Shown one piece after another: positions 8,249-14,939 of a stretch of DNA of 51,736 bases. The DNA comes from Halieaceae bacterium UBA5044 (GTDB taxonomy: Bacteria; Pseudomonadota; Gammaproteobacteria; Pseudomonadales; Halieaceae), in the NCBI GenBank assembly GCA_002416125.1, contig DIBU01000020.1, forward strand, positions 1-51,736, written 5' to 3'. The notes below the pieces were generated by a model that saw only the letters and a program-made list of their open reading frames with translations, searched no databases and was not told the origin of the DNA. A program made the position numbers and the translations under genes. The first letter of the stretch is position 1. Each line of letters opens with the position of its first letter.

Positions 8249-8677
8249 ATGAGTAAATCATACAAGAAAGTACTCACCAAGAATGATACCGGCGAAACTG
8301 GTGGTCACCAAGCTGGTATTGCAGTTCCCAAGAAAGATGAAGATTTATTGAGTTTCTTCCCGAGGCTTGATCCAGATCTCTTTAATCCGGATGCGTGGAT
8401 AACGTGTATCGATCCGGACGGCGATGAATGGGAGCTAAGATACATTTACTATAATGGAAAAACCTTTGACCCACCGAAAAGTACTCGTAACGAGTATCGA
8501 TTGACCCATTTGACAAAGTTTTTTTCGAAATGGAGCGCGGAATCTGGTGATTCTCTTGTTTTTACATCCACGGAAAGAGAGACATATTTCAAGCTACACT
8601 TGGAATCTGTGGATAACCACGAATCTATTAATGATCCTGCGCCAATTGTCCTTGCTGGTTGGAAGCCGGTTTTTTAG
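8249..8677 (+). CDS. Stand-alone EcoRII-N (B3-like) DNA recognition protein
   Basis: This 142-residue protein resembles the N-terminal effector-binding domain of restriction enzyme EcoRII, a B3-like fold that binds CCWGG. The blocks NDTGETGGHQ (12-21), YYNGKTF (67-73) and TRNEYRLT (79-86) correspond to the NDTGATGGHQ, YYNSRHF and TRNEKRIT blocks of EcoRII as I recall it, including the Arg/Glu residues of its DNA-contacting loop. The PD-(D/E)XK catalytic domain of EcoRII is absent: the gene stops at 8677 and no continuation is found in the next 146 bp. It starts three bases after the SNF2 stop. Because the island also encodes a Dcm-type CCWGG methylase, this protein most likely directs the HNH/ATPase machinery to unmethylated CCWGG. 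The homology is well supported; the function is inferred. Confidence 0.88.
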   Translation: MSKSYKKVLTKNDTGETGGHQAGIAVPKKDEDLLSFFPRLDPDLFNPDAWITCIDPDGDEWELRYIYYNGKTFDPPKSTRNEYRLTHLTKFFSKWSAESGDSLVFTSTERETYFKLHLESVDNHESINDPAPIVLAGWKPVF

Positions 8678-8823
8678 TTCATGATTGTTGATAGAAAATA
8701 TAAACCGGGAGTTCTTGGGCTTTCATGGCAGGGCCTTACCAATAGAGCGTAGCTAATCATGGAATTGTATATCTATCCAATTAGAGATCGATGAAGTGAC
8801 TGCCTCAAAAAATTGAATACAAG

Positions 8824-9894
8824 ATGCCAAAGAAATCAGACAATCCCCTTTTTGACCCCCAGCGTGAGACAGCTGGATCTCAAACTTTTGGAAAATATGA
8901 GTATCAATATCATTGGGCGTTGTGCAGATTAATAGAGCAGCATCTCAAGCGGCAAGAGTACATCGTATTTGTCGAGCTTCATGAAGATGTAGTGGTCGGT
9001 AATTCGCTAGATGGCAACAAAGTTAAGTTTGAATTCAGTCAAGTAAAAGAGTTTTCGAGTGCAGGGATCACGCTGAATGGAGTAATGTCTTCCAAGGCAG
9101 GAAAAGATTCAATACTGCTAAAAATGTTGCGTTCGGTATCAGAAAAGCAGTTTATTGATGACGTCGATGTTATTAATCTTGTCGCTACATGTGGATTTAA
9201 ATTTCCACTTAAAAATCCGAATCTGAAAGTTGAGGTTCTAGCATGCACAGATCTTACCGAAGAATCCATATCGGAAATTAAAAAACATGTAACTTCAGGA
9301 AAGATCGATTTGAAGCTTATTGATAAGCTGAATTTCATATTGCCAAATCTTGCAAGCGTGGGGATACAAGACGCTGTTGTCGGTAGGATTGCATCACTCA
9401 TCGATCACATATATCCGATGAGCAAATCGATGCCAGTCTACGTTTATAGAACTCTCGTAGATGAATTACATCGGAAAGGTATGGTCTCCTATGATTACAA
9501 GAAATGGGAAGACCTGGTTGAGAAAAAAGGGCTAACCAGCGTTACAGTTGACAGGGTAATTAACCAGTTCGCGGTTGATGATCGTAAAGTCGATTTAAGA
9601 TCAAATTTCGATCTACTCGCTGCAGAGCTTGCGATCCCGTTTATACAGAAAAAGAACTTGTGGAAGTGTGTTGAGCGATATTATACAAGAGCAATAGCAT
9701 CACGGGACCCGGCAACAATGGCTATCGACCAACAGATATGTGACAAAGTGTCGAGTGCAGAGGATTTGTCCTTTTCGGCAACAATCGATGCTATTGAGTT
9801 CATTGAAAGTGAGCTCTCTGAGAAGACGAAGCAAGCACTGGGCAACGCCAATGACATAAGAGGAGCAGTGATATGTCGGATGTTACTGAATTAA
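8824..9894 (+). CDS. DUF4297/Cap4-like dsDNA nuclease-type effector
   Basis: The 356-residue protein starts with a segment typical of the DUF4297 (Cap4-like) restriction-fold nucleases: ETAGSQTFGKYEYQYHWAL, then VELHEDVVV (E51, D55) and FSQVKEF (Q73, K75), which match the E...D...QxK catalytic pattern. The rest is helical and may sense or bind the partner ATPase. This family acts as the DNA-degrading effector in CBASS and as the first component of ABC-three-component conflict systems. A 146-bp gap separates it from the EcoRII-N gene, so it may be a separate unit, and it is followed directly by an SMC-like ATPase. No nucleotide cyclase lies nearby, so the ABC-three-component reading is preferred. 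Confidence 0.75.
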   Translation: MPKKSDNPLFDPQRETAGSQTFGKYEYQYHWALCRLIEQHLKRQEYIVFVELHEDVVVGNSLDGNKVKFEFSQVKEFSSAGITLNGVMSSKAGKDSILLKMLRSVSEKQFIDDVDVINLVATCGFKFPLKNPNLKVEVLACTDLTEESISEIKKHVTSGKIDLKLIDKLNFILPNLASVGIQDAVVGRIASLIDHIYPMSKSMPVYVYRTLVDELHRKGMVSYDYKKWEDLVEKKGLTSVTVDRVINQFAVDDRKVDLRSNFDLLAAELAIPFIQKKNLWKCVERYYTRAIASRDPATMAIDQQICDKVSSAEDLSFSATIDAIEFIESELSEKTKQALGNANDIRGAVICRMLLN

Positions 9895-10052
9895 GAAATC
9901 TTGAGCGCTATAAACTGCTTATCCGCAATTTGAGGACGTTGAGATATGAAGAGCTTAAGATTCAACCAGCTAGAACTCCTGTCCAGTTCGAAAGAATTAG
10001 GGGGGCGGTTCGAGTTTCAGCCGAGATTGAATCTAATAACCGGCGTAGATAA
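9873..10052 (+). CDS. Small overlapping ORF, possible middle component (doubtful)
   Basis: A 59-codon frame starts with an ATG seven bases after AGGAG (9861-9865), overlaps the end of the nuclease gene by 22 bp and the start of the ATPase gene by 107 bp. The product begins MSDVTELRNLERYKLL and is charged and helical in its first half, but the second half is the ATPase coding sequence read in another frame. ABC-three-component systems have a small protein at just this position between effector and ATPase, usually somewhat longer. It may be a real short middle component, a decayed one, or just a leader that couples translation. Confidence 0.28.
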   Translation: MSDVTELRNLERYKLLIRNLRTLRYEELKIQPARTPVQFERIRGAVRVSAEIESNNRRR

Positions 10053-11658
10053 TGACGTTGGAAAATCGTCACTAGTTAAATCAATTCTTTGGGTTCTCGG
10101 CTGTGAGCCATCGTTCGATGATGATTGGATATCGATCGACTGTAAAGGAATTGTAGACTTTACTGTTGACGATATTCGTTATTCTGTAGCGCGGTACAAA
10201 GATCAACTATATTTGAAAAAAGGTGATGGCGAATACAAAAAATATACACGAGTAACAGGCGAGTATTCAGATGTATTTTCCGAGATTGTGCGATTTAACG
10301 CATTGCTGCCGGCGCGTCCAAAAGAAGGAGAGGTGCCTCGGCTAGAAACGCCACCACCTGCATACTATTTCTTGCCGTACTATTTGGATCAAAAGAAAAC
10401 GTGGTCACATCCTTGGGCCGGGTTTAAAAATCTAGGTCAGTACGCAAATTGGCAAAAGACAATCATAAAATATCATGCTGGCTACCTCTCTGACGAACAC
10501 TTTCAGATAGAAGAGTCTATATATGATGCAAAAGTATTGGAAACTGAAAATAACTTTGAAATAGAACGTATCGATAATGCACTCGCAGTTGTAAATAAAT
10601 ACTTTGTTGAATCTAATGTCGACTTTTCGGATGAGTTCTTTGAGGCGGCGAAGTCGGAAATTGACATAGACTTGGCCGCACTCTGCAATGAGCAAGAATT
10701 GTTGCTTCAGAAGCTATCTGAACTTCGAGGTGAGGAACAGTACCTCCTCAACCAGCTTGGATATGCTCGGCATGCTGCAAACGAGATTGAGCTCGATTAC
10801 ATTTTCTCAGTAGAGAATCTAGAAACAGATCACCTCGAGTGTCCAGTCTGTGGCACAGAACATGATAATTCAGTTATTAGTCGTTCAAGCCTGCTGGCTG
10901 ATGAGCAAAAGCTTAAGTCCCAAGCAGACGATCTGCAGATTGAGTACCGATCTACCCTGACTGCACTTAACGAAACCGAGTCCAGGTTAAATTCTGTTCG
11001 ACAGGAAATTGACTACATCGAAGGCAAGTATTCAAAAGAAGGTATTGGCCAAGATTATACCAACTTGATAGACACTATTTCGTCGCGACAGGTAAAGCAA
11101 AGGGTTAGTGTTGTACTGCATGACAAGCATTCTGATGCTAAAAGGTACTCCAATACCTTAAAAAACCTGAAAGGTCGTCAGAGAAAACTTCTAAACAGGA
11201 ATGAACGCGAGAAGTTAGATTCGGACTTTACCGAGCTTATGGTCACATACATCAATGACCTTAACGCAACGCGTGTCAACTTATCTAGAATCAACAAACC
11301 TACGGACTACAACAAAGTGTATGATAATGGTGGTGCCGCGCATAACTCGCGCGCTGTACTGGCTTATTATTTGGCTTTGTATTCACATATGAGAAAGCAT
11401 GGCTCATGCGTTAGAGCTCCTCTCATTATCGATACACCAAATCAGCACGAACAGTCAGATATAAACTACGAAAGTATTATCTCCGTTCTAACAGAAGATA
11501 AGTTAGGAGATGGTCAAATTTTCCTCTGCGCTATGGACAATCAGGCCCTTAAACCGTTTGCGCAATACGCAAATGTTATTACTCTTGATAAAGAGCAGCT
11601 TTTTAGTAAAAGTAGGTTCCACGAAGTCCGGGAGCGGTTTGAATCTGTGTTTTCTTAA
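9946..11658 (+). CDS. SMC/Rad50-like ABC ATPase of an ABC-three-component type system
   Basis: This 570-residue ATPase has Walker A GVDNDVGKS (33-41) near the N-terminus, long polar helical arms, a hook-like CPVC motif (299-302) in the middle, a degenerate signature near GGAAHNSR (about 462-469) and Walker B with D-loop in PLIIDTPNQ (D496). The N- and C-terminal halves would pack into an ABC head and the CPVC pair would bind zinc as in Rad50. GAGGA lies nine bases before its ATG. Following a DUF4297-type nuclease, it probably senses a phage or DNA cue and switches on that effector. Codon use is AT-rich like the rest of the island. Confidence 0.82.
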   Translation: MKSLRFNQLELLSSSKELGGRFEFQPRLNLITGVDNDVGKSSLVKSILWVLGCEPSFDDDWISIDCKGIVDFTVDDIRYSVARYKDQLYLKKGDGEYKKYTRVTGEYSDVFSEIVRFNALLPARPKEGEVPRLETPPPAYYFLPYYLDQKKTWSHPWAGFKNLGQYANWQKTIIKYHAGYLSDEHFQIEESIYDAKVLETENNFEIERIDNALAVVNKYFVESNVDFSDEFFEAAKSEIDIDLAALCNEQELLLQKLSELRGEEQYLLNQLGYARHAANEIELDYIFSVENLETDHLECPVCGTEHDNSVISRSSLLADEQKLKSQADDLQIEYRSTLTALNETESRLNSVRQEIDYIEGKYSKEGIGQDYTNLIDTISSRQVKQRVSVVLHDKHSDAKRYSNTLKNLKGRQRKLLNRNEREKLDSDFTELMVTYINDLNATRVNLSRINKPTDYNKVYDNGGAAHNSRAVLAYYLALYSHMRKHGSCVRAPLIIDTPNQHEQSDINYESIISVLTEDKLGDGQIFLCAMDNQALKPFAQYANVITLDKEQLFSKSRFHEVRERFESVFS

Positions 11659-11816
11659 CCTTGCAACTTGAATTTTAGAGCAGAATATATGGAGAAAATG
11701 TCAAGAATTCTTTTGCGGCAATAGTTTGAGGGTCTCGGGGAGTATGATGTGCGGCTCCTAAGAAACGCACTGCTTCGTTCAAAATGTTTGGTCATGTCTG
11801 GCTCAGGGTTAAGTAA

Positions 11817-12485
11817 CTAGTAGCCAGACGTCTGAAGCCACTTTAGATCGTGAGCGATGCCATCCAGCCCGGGAAACAAGTGCCTTCGGCTTATCCCGTA
11901 TTTGTTTAATGTACGCTTTATTTCTCTGCGCGCTTTTCTTCTGATGATAATCCTGAACATTGATTTATGAGAAAATGCATCTTCGGGGTTTGGGTGAACA
12001 GTAAATAAGCCGGCTTGGGCCGCAATTCTTGGTGTGACGTGGGGTGGCCGGTACCTTACCACCTTATTTATATCCAGTGGGTTACCTTTGAAATCGCTCA
12101 CCGTTGAGGCTCCCCAGAATATATATACAGCGCTATCGCCATCATGTTCCTCTTCAACTGCAAAGTATGCAGCAGAGAGGGGATTGTAACTCCAGTCCAT
12201 GAGTCGTGTGGGCAACCCATGATGTTGAGCCACGGCGAGCCACTCCCAGTCATTTTCCGGTCTGTATGAAATATGAGGTAGTGCTGACTCTTTGAAGAGA
12301 GTGAGTAGCTTTTTCTCCATCGACGTATGCTTAGCTCTTGGATTGGCGGGCTTAAATCGACCAACGCTTGGCTTCAACTCATAATCAACGCTTTTGAGTC
12401 CTCTGCAGATCGTATTCTGCTTTCCTCTAATAGATTCTATAACTCCATGAAACTCGCTAAATGACTCGACTAAATACTCTTCCAT
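11817..12485 (-). CDS. FRG-domain protein
   Basis: The 222-residue protein is almost entirely an FRG domain: CRGLKSVDYELKPSVGR (27-43) is the name-giving motif, followed by AQHHGLPTRLMDW (86-98) and NPLSAAYFAV. FRG domains occur widely in mobile and defence-associated bacterial genes, with no settled biochemical activity. The gene is convergent with the SMC-like ATPase gene and stands alone with its own upstream region, so it may be an independent effector or accessory gene rather than a subunit. No signal peptide or membrane segment is seen. The family assignment is firm; the role is unknown. Confidence 0.85.
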   Translation of the reverse strand: MEEYLVESFSEFHGVIESIRGKQNTICRGLKSVDYELKPSVGRFKPANPRAKHTSMEKKLLTLFKESALPHISYRPENDWEWLAVAQHHGLPTRLMDWSYNPLSAAYFAVEEEHDGDSAVYIFWGASTVSDFKGNPLDINKVVRYRPPHVTPRIAAQAGLFTVHPNPEDAFSHKSMFRIIIRRKARREIKRTLNKYGISRRHLFPGLDGIAHDLKWLQTSGY

Positions 12486-12540
12486 GATGAGGTGTCCAGT
12501 ATTTCTGACTTTCCCATTGATTTTGCAGTCAATTGTCTGA

Positions 12541-12658
12541 GCTTTTAGCTCGGCTCCTGGTGCCTATGTGCGCACCAGTGATTAAGGGGGTGCCCCTCGG
12601 AAACGACCCCCCCGTTGCTTTTTGCGCACATGGCACACCTTCATTTATTAAAGGAGCC
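12541..12658 (+). promoter_or_regulatory. Hairpin-rich leader of the radC-like gene
   Basis: The stretch upstream of the JAB-domain gene contains TGGTGC and GCACCA separated by eight bases, and next to it a G-run and a C-run that could pair (around 12583-12612). AAGGAG at 12651-12656 is the ribosome binding site for the ATG at 12666. A closer ATG at 12659 opens a seven-codon reading frame only. The hairpins may be a terminator or attenuator; that is a guess. Confidence 0.35.
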
Positions 12659-12665
12659 ATGACCA

Positions 12666-13193
12666 ATGACTATACATTCTAAACCGAATACTTCTTCTGG
12701 CAACGAACCTAACCTGATCAAGTCAGGCAATGGGAAGTACCAACTGTCCGAGCCTGCCTCACTCGATGATGTGTACAACCTGATGTTGCAGCTTCTGGAA
12801 GAGAAGTACCTGAGACCAGATACTCTCTCTTCCCCGAATGCAGTCAGGAGATACCTTCAGGTCAAGCTGGCCAACCGTGACCACGAAGTCTTCAGTGTTG
12901 TCTTTCTGGACAGCCAGCATCGGGTGCTGCACTACGAAGAGATGTTCAGAGGCACCATTGATGGAGCCGCTGTCTATCCCAGAGAAGTAGTTAAACGGTG
13001 TCTGCAGATCAATGCCGCTGCAGTGATCTTTTCTCATCCTCATCCATCTGGCGTACCTGAACCGAGTACAGCCGATATCCGCATCACTCAAAGACTGACC
13101 GAGGCATTGAGGTTAGTCGATATCCGTGTGGTCGATCATATCGTGATTGGAGGCACGGATTCTGTTTCCTTCGCTGAGAGAGGACTCCTGTAA
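12666..13193 (+). CDS. RadC-type JAB/MPN-domain protein (short, mobile-element form)
   Basis: The C-terminal 120 residues form a JAB/MPN metalloprotease-like domain with the motif SHPHPSGVPEPSTAD (H124, H126, S128, D137) and an upstream Glu in EEMFRG (E92). Full RadC is longer because it has a helix-hairpin-helix region in front; this 175-residue protein lacks it and has a polar N-terminus, as in the short copies found on plasmids and integrative elements. Despite its name RadC has no proven repair role. It precedes an ArdC-like gene on the same strand, a combination common in mobile elements, and supports the view that the region is acquired. Confidence 0.88.
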   Translation: MTIHSKPNTSSGNEPNLIKSGNGKYQLSEPASLDDVYNLMLQLLEEKYLRPDTLSSPNAVRRYLQVKLANRDHEVFSVVFLDSQHRVLHYEEMFRGTIDGAAVYPREVVKRCLQINAAAVIFSHPHPSGVPEPSTADIRITQRLTEALRLVDIRVVDHIVIGGTDSVSFAERGLL

Positions 13194-13241
13194 GACTGTT
13201 CGCTCCCTCCTCTATTAGCCCCATCTCCAAGTAGTACTCAA

Positions 13242-13254
13242 CACAATCTGATCA
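13242..13254 (+). repeat. 13-bp exact direct repeat, copy 1 (second at 14271-14283)
   Basis: CACAATCTGATCA occurs here upstream of the ArdC-like gene and again across its stop codon at 14271-14283. The two copies bracket the gene. They may be traces of a cassette-like insertion or shared leader sequence; chance is not excluded. Confidence 0.45.
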
Positions 13255-13317
13255 CTTTTTCGGCACAGCGTCGGGCTGAGGCCTGCCTGTGCCTGATTAC
13301 TTTACGAGGAATCAAAG

Positions 13318-14280
13318 ATGACTATCCAATCCACAGTACACGAGAAGATTACCAATCAGATCATTTCAGCAATGGAGAACTCCAGAGATTTCCAGTTGCC
13401 CTGGAATGCTCCCGATCTGGGTTTACCGTCCAATGCGTATACACGCAGTACCTACAACGGCATCAATATCCTGTCTCTATGGGCCAGTGCTCTGGACAAG
13501 GGCTATTTGTCTAATAGGTGGGCGACATACAAGCAGTGGCATGCGATGGGAGCACAGGTCCGCAAGGGCCAGAAGGCTTCTCCTGTTGTGATCTACAAGC
13601 CATTGCCGGAAGCAGAGGTGAATTCAAGCACTGACAGCATTTCCGGTGACAATCCCAGACTCAAGGTTCTCATCAGGACGGCTTCTGTATTCAACGCTGA
13701 TCAAGTCACTGGGCTGGATGACTTGCTGGAAACCCCAGTCCCGGAGATTACTAATCCCGTTGATCCGTTGCACGGTGTGGATCATTTCATATCCACTACC
13801 TGCGCCGATATCAGAACTGGAGGAGCCAGTGCCTACTACTCCCCGAAGAATGACTACATTGCCATTCCCGATCCGGAGAGCTTCATTGGGACGGATACCA
13901 GTAGCCCCACAGAAAGCTACTACAGCACGTTGCTGCATGAGCTGACTCACTGGACCGGGAATGAGAAACGCTGCAATAGGGATCTCTCGGGACGCTTCGG
14001 AAATGAGGCCTATGCGATGGAGGAACTAATAGCGGAGCTGGGTGCAGCTTTTCTATGTGCACAGCTCAATATCAGTCCTGCTCCCCGGCAAGACCATGCT
14101 GATTACCTGGCCAACTGGATCAAAGTTCTGAGCAACGATGTAAAGGCGGTCTTCTGGGCCTCGGCCAGAGCCTCTGAAGCCGTGGCCTACCTCAATGACC
14201 TTCAGGATAACTCTACGGCACAACCTCTCCGGAATGTGCCAATCCCCAACCCCGGTAGTAATCAACCAGGCACAATCTGA
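13318..14280 (+). CDS. ArdC-like antirestriction protein (ssDNA-binding plus metallopeptidase domain)
   Basis: The protein has the two-part layout of ArdC: an N-terminal ssDNA-binding domain with PWNAP, YNGINILSLW and the NRWATYKQW/RKGQKASPVVIY stretch (residues 28-93), then a zincin-like domain with HELTHWTGNEKRC (207-219; zinc ligands H207 and H211) and a downstream acidic helix EELIAELGAAFLC. ArdC proteins protect incoming plasmid DNA from host restriction and are carried by conjugative elements. At 320 residues the length is normal. GAGGAATCAAAG precedes the ATG. It is notable that an antirestriction gene sits in the same island as a restriction system; it would help transfer of the island into hosts with other systems. 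Confidence 0.88.
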   Translation: MTIQSTVHEKITNQIISAMENSRDFQLPWNAPDLGLPSNAYTRSTYNGINILSLWASALDKGYLSNRWATYKQWHAMGAQVRKGQKASPVVIYKPLPEAEVNSSTDSISGDNPRLKVLIRTASVFNADQVTGLDDLLETPVPEITNPVDPLHGVDHFISTTCADIRTGGASAYYSPKNDYIAIPDPESFIGTDTSSPTESYYSTLLHELTHWTGNEKRCNRDLSGRFGNEAYAMEELIAELGAAFLCAQLNISPAPRQDHADYLANWIKVLSNDVKAVFWASARASEAVAYLNDLQDNSTAQPLRNVPIPNPGSNQPGTI

Positions 14281-14537
14281 TCAGTTGTCTCCGTGGCACT
14301 CCGCAATGGAACCACTTCAGTCAATAGCTGGCTGAACAGGCAAGTCATTCCTGACGAGCCCTGTAATTCCTGCAGGTTTCTCATAACCCGTTAACACCGG
14401 GAAGCCAGCTACTGCCTTCAGCGGTGACGGTGAAGGTCAAAAGCCTTCCGTCTTCCCTATCTCTTCGATTCAACCCCCTACGGCCTCCTGTGGATGGAGG
14501 CAGTCATTACCGACGACCAACCAATGAGGATCAAATC
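14281..14537. other. Intergenic stretch after the ArdC-like gene
   Basis: These 257 bp contain the second copy of the 13-bp repeat at the left edge and GAGGA at 14526-14530 before the next gene. Readable frames through it lack good start signals. No known RNA was recognised. Confidence 0.3.
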
Positions 14538-14765
14538 ATGACCTTTTTCAAATTCCGTCGTAAAAGGAACGTCCGTGTCATCAAACCGCGCTCTAGAATG
14601 GACCGGATCTGGACCATGCTTAGCTGGGCCTGCAAGATCGGATTCCTGGTCTGGCTTTACGTCCACTTATCCGAGATACTGATTACTGCGATTCTTGCTC
14701 TGGGAGTGTGGTACGTTCTTCTGCCGCTTCTGAGAAAGAACAGGCGGGGTGTCAGAACCCGTTAA
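14538..14765 (+). CDS. Small membrane protein of unknown function
   Basis: A 75-residue protein starts at an ATG seven bases after GAGGA; the frame is open further upstream but without a start signal. It begins with a very basic segment (FKFRRKRNVRVIKPRSR), then has two hydrophobic stretches (about residues 29-47 and 48-66) separated by a short HLSE turn, and ends with RKNRRGVRTR. It would be an inner-membrane hairpin with both ends in the cytoplasm by the positive-inside rule. Small basic membrane proteins of this kind occur in integrative elements, but I do not recognise the family. Confidence 0.6.
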   Translation: MTFFKFRRKRNVRVIKPRSRMDRIWTMLSWACKIGFLVWLYVHLSEILITAILALGVWYVLLPLLRKNRRGVRTR

Positions 14766-14939
14766 TTGCAGGTGCGTTTTCAGGTGTCAGATCCGTTATA
14801 TCGGATTCGAACCTTAATAAAAAAATAATATGACGGTATATTTGTCGGTATTACCAGTAGTCGAATTACACTAAAACCTTAGAAAACAAGATGATAGGAC
14901 TGCTATTCGAGTCCTCTCACACGACCATTTATCCATCGG

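Noticed and set aside
512..8677. DISARM, BREX or Zorya assignment for the restriction genes
   Set aside because: No DUF1998, DrmA-type helicase, PglX/BrxL or ZorA/B proteins are present, and the EcoRII-N and MORC-type genes are not part of those systems.
8678..8823. Missing EcoRII nuclease domain as a frameshifted tail of the EcoRII-N gene
   Set aside because: The 146 bp to the next gene are too short and no PD-(D/E)XK-like segment is readable in them.
8824..11658. CBASS system
   Set aside because: The nuclease is Cap4-like, but no CD-NTase cyclase or ubiquitin-like genes lie nearby.
11796..11829. Inverted repeat GTCTGGCT/AGCCAGAC as a terminator
   Set aside because: The 18-base loop, lack of a T-run and overlap with the end of the FRG gene make a terminator unlikely.
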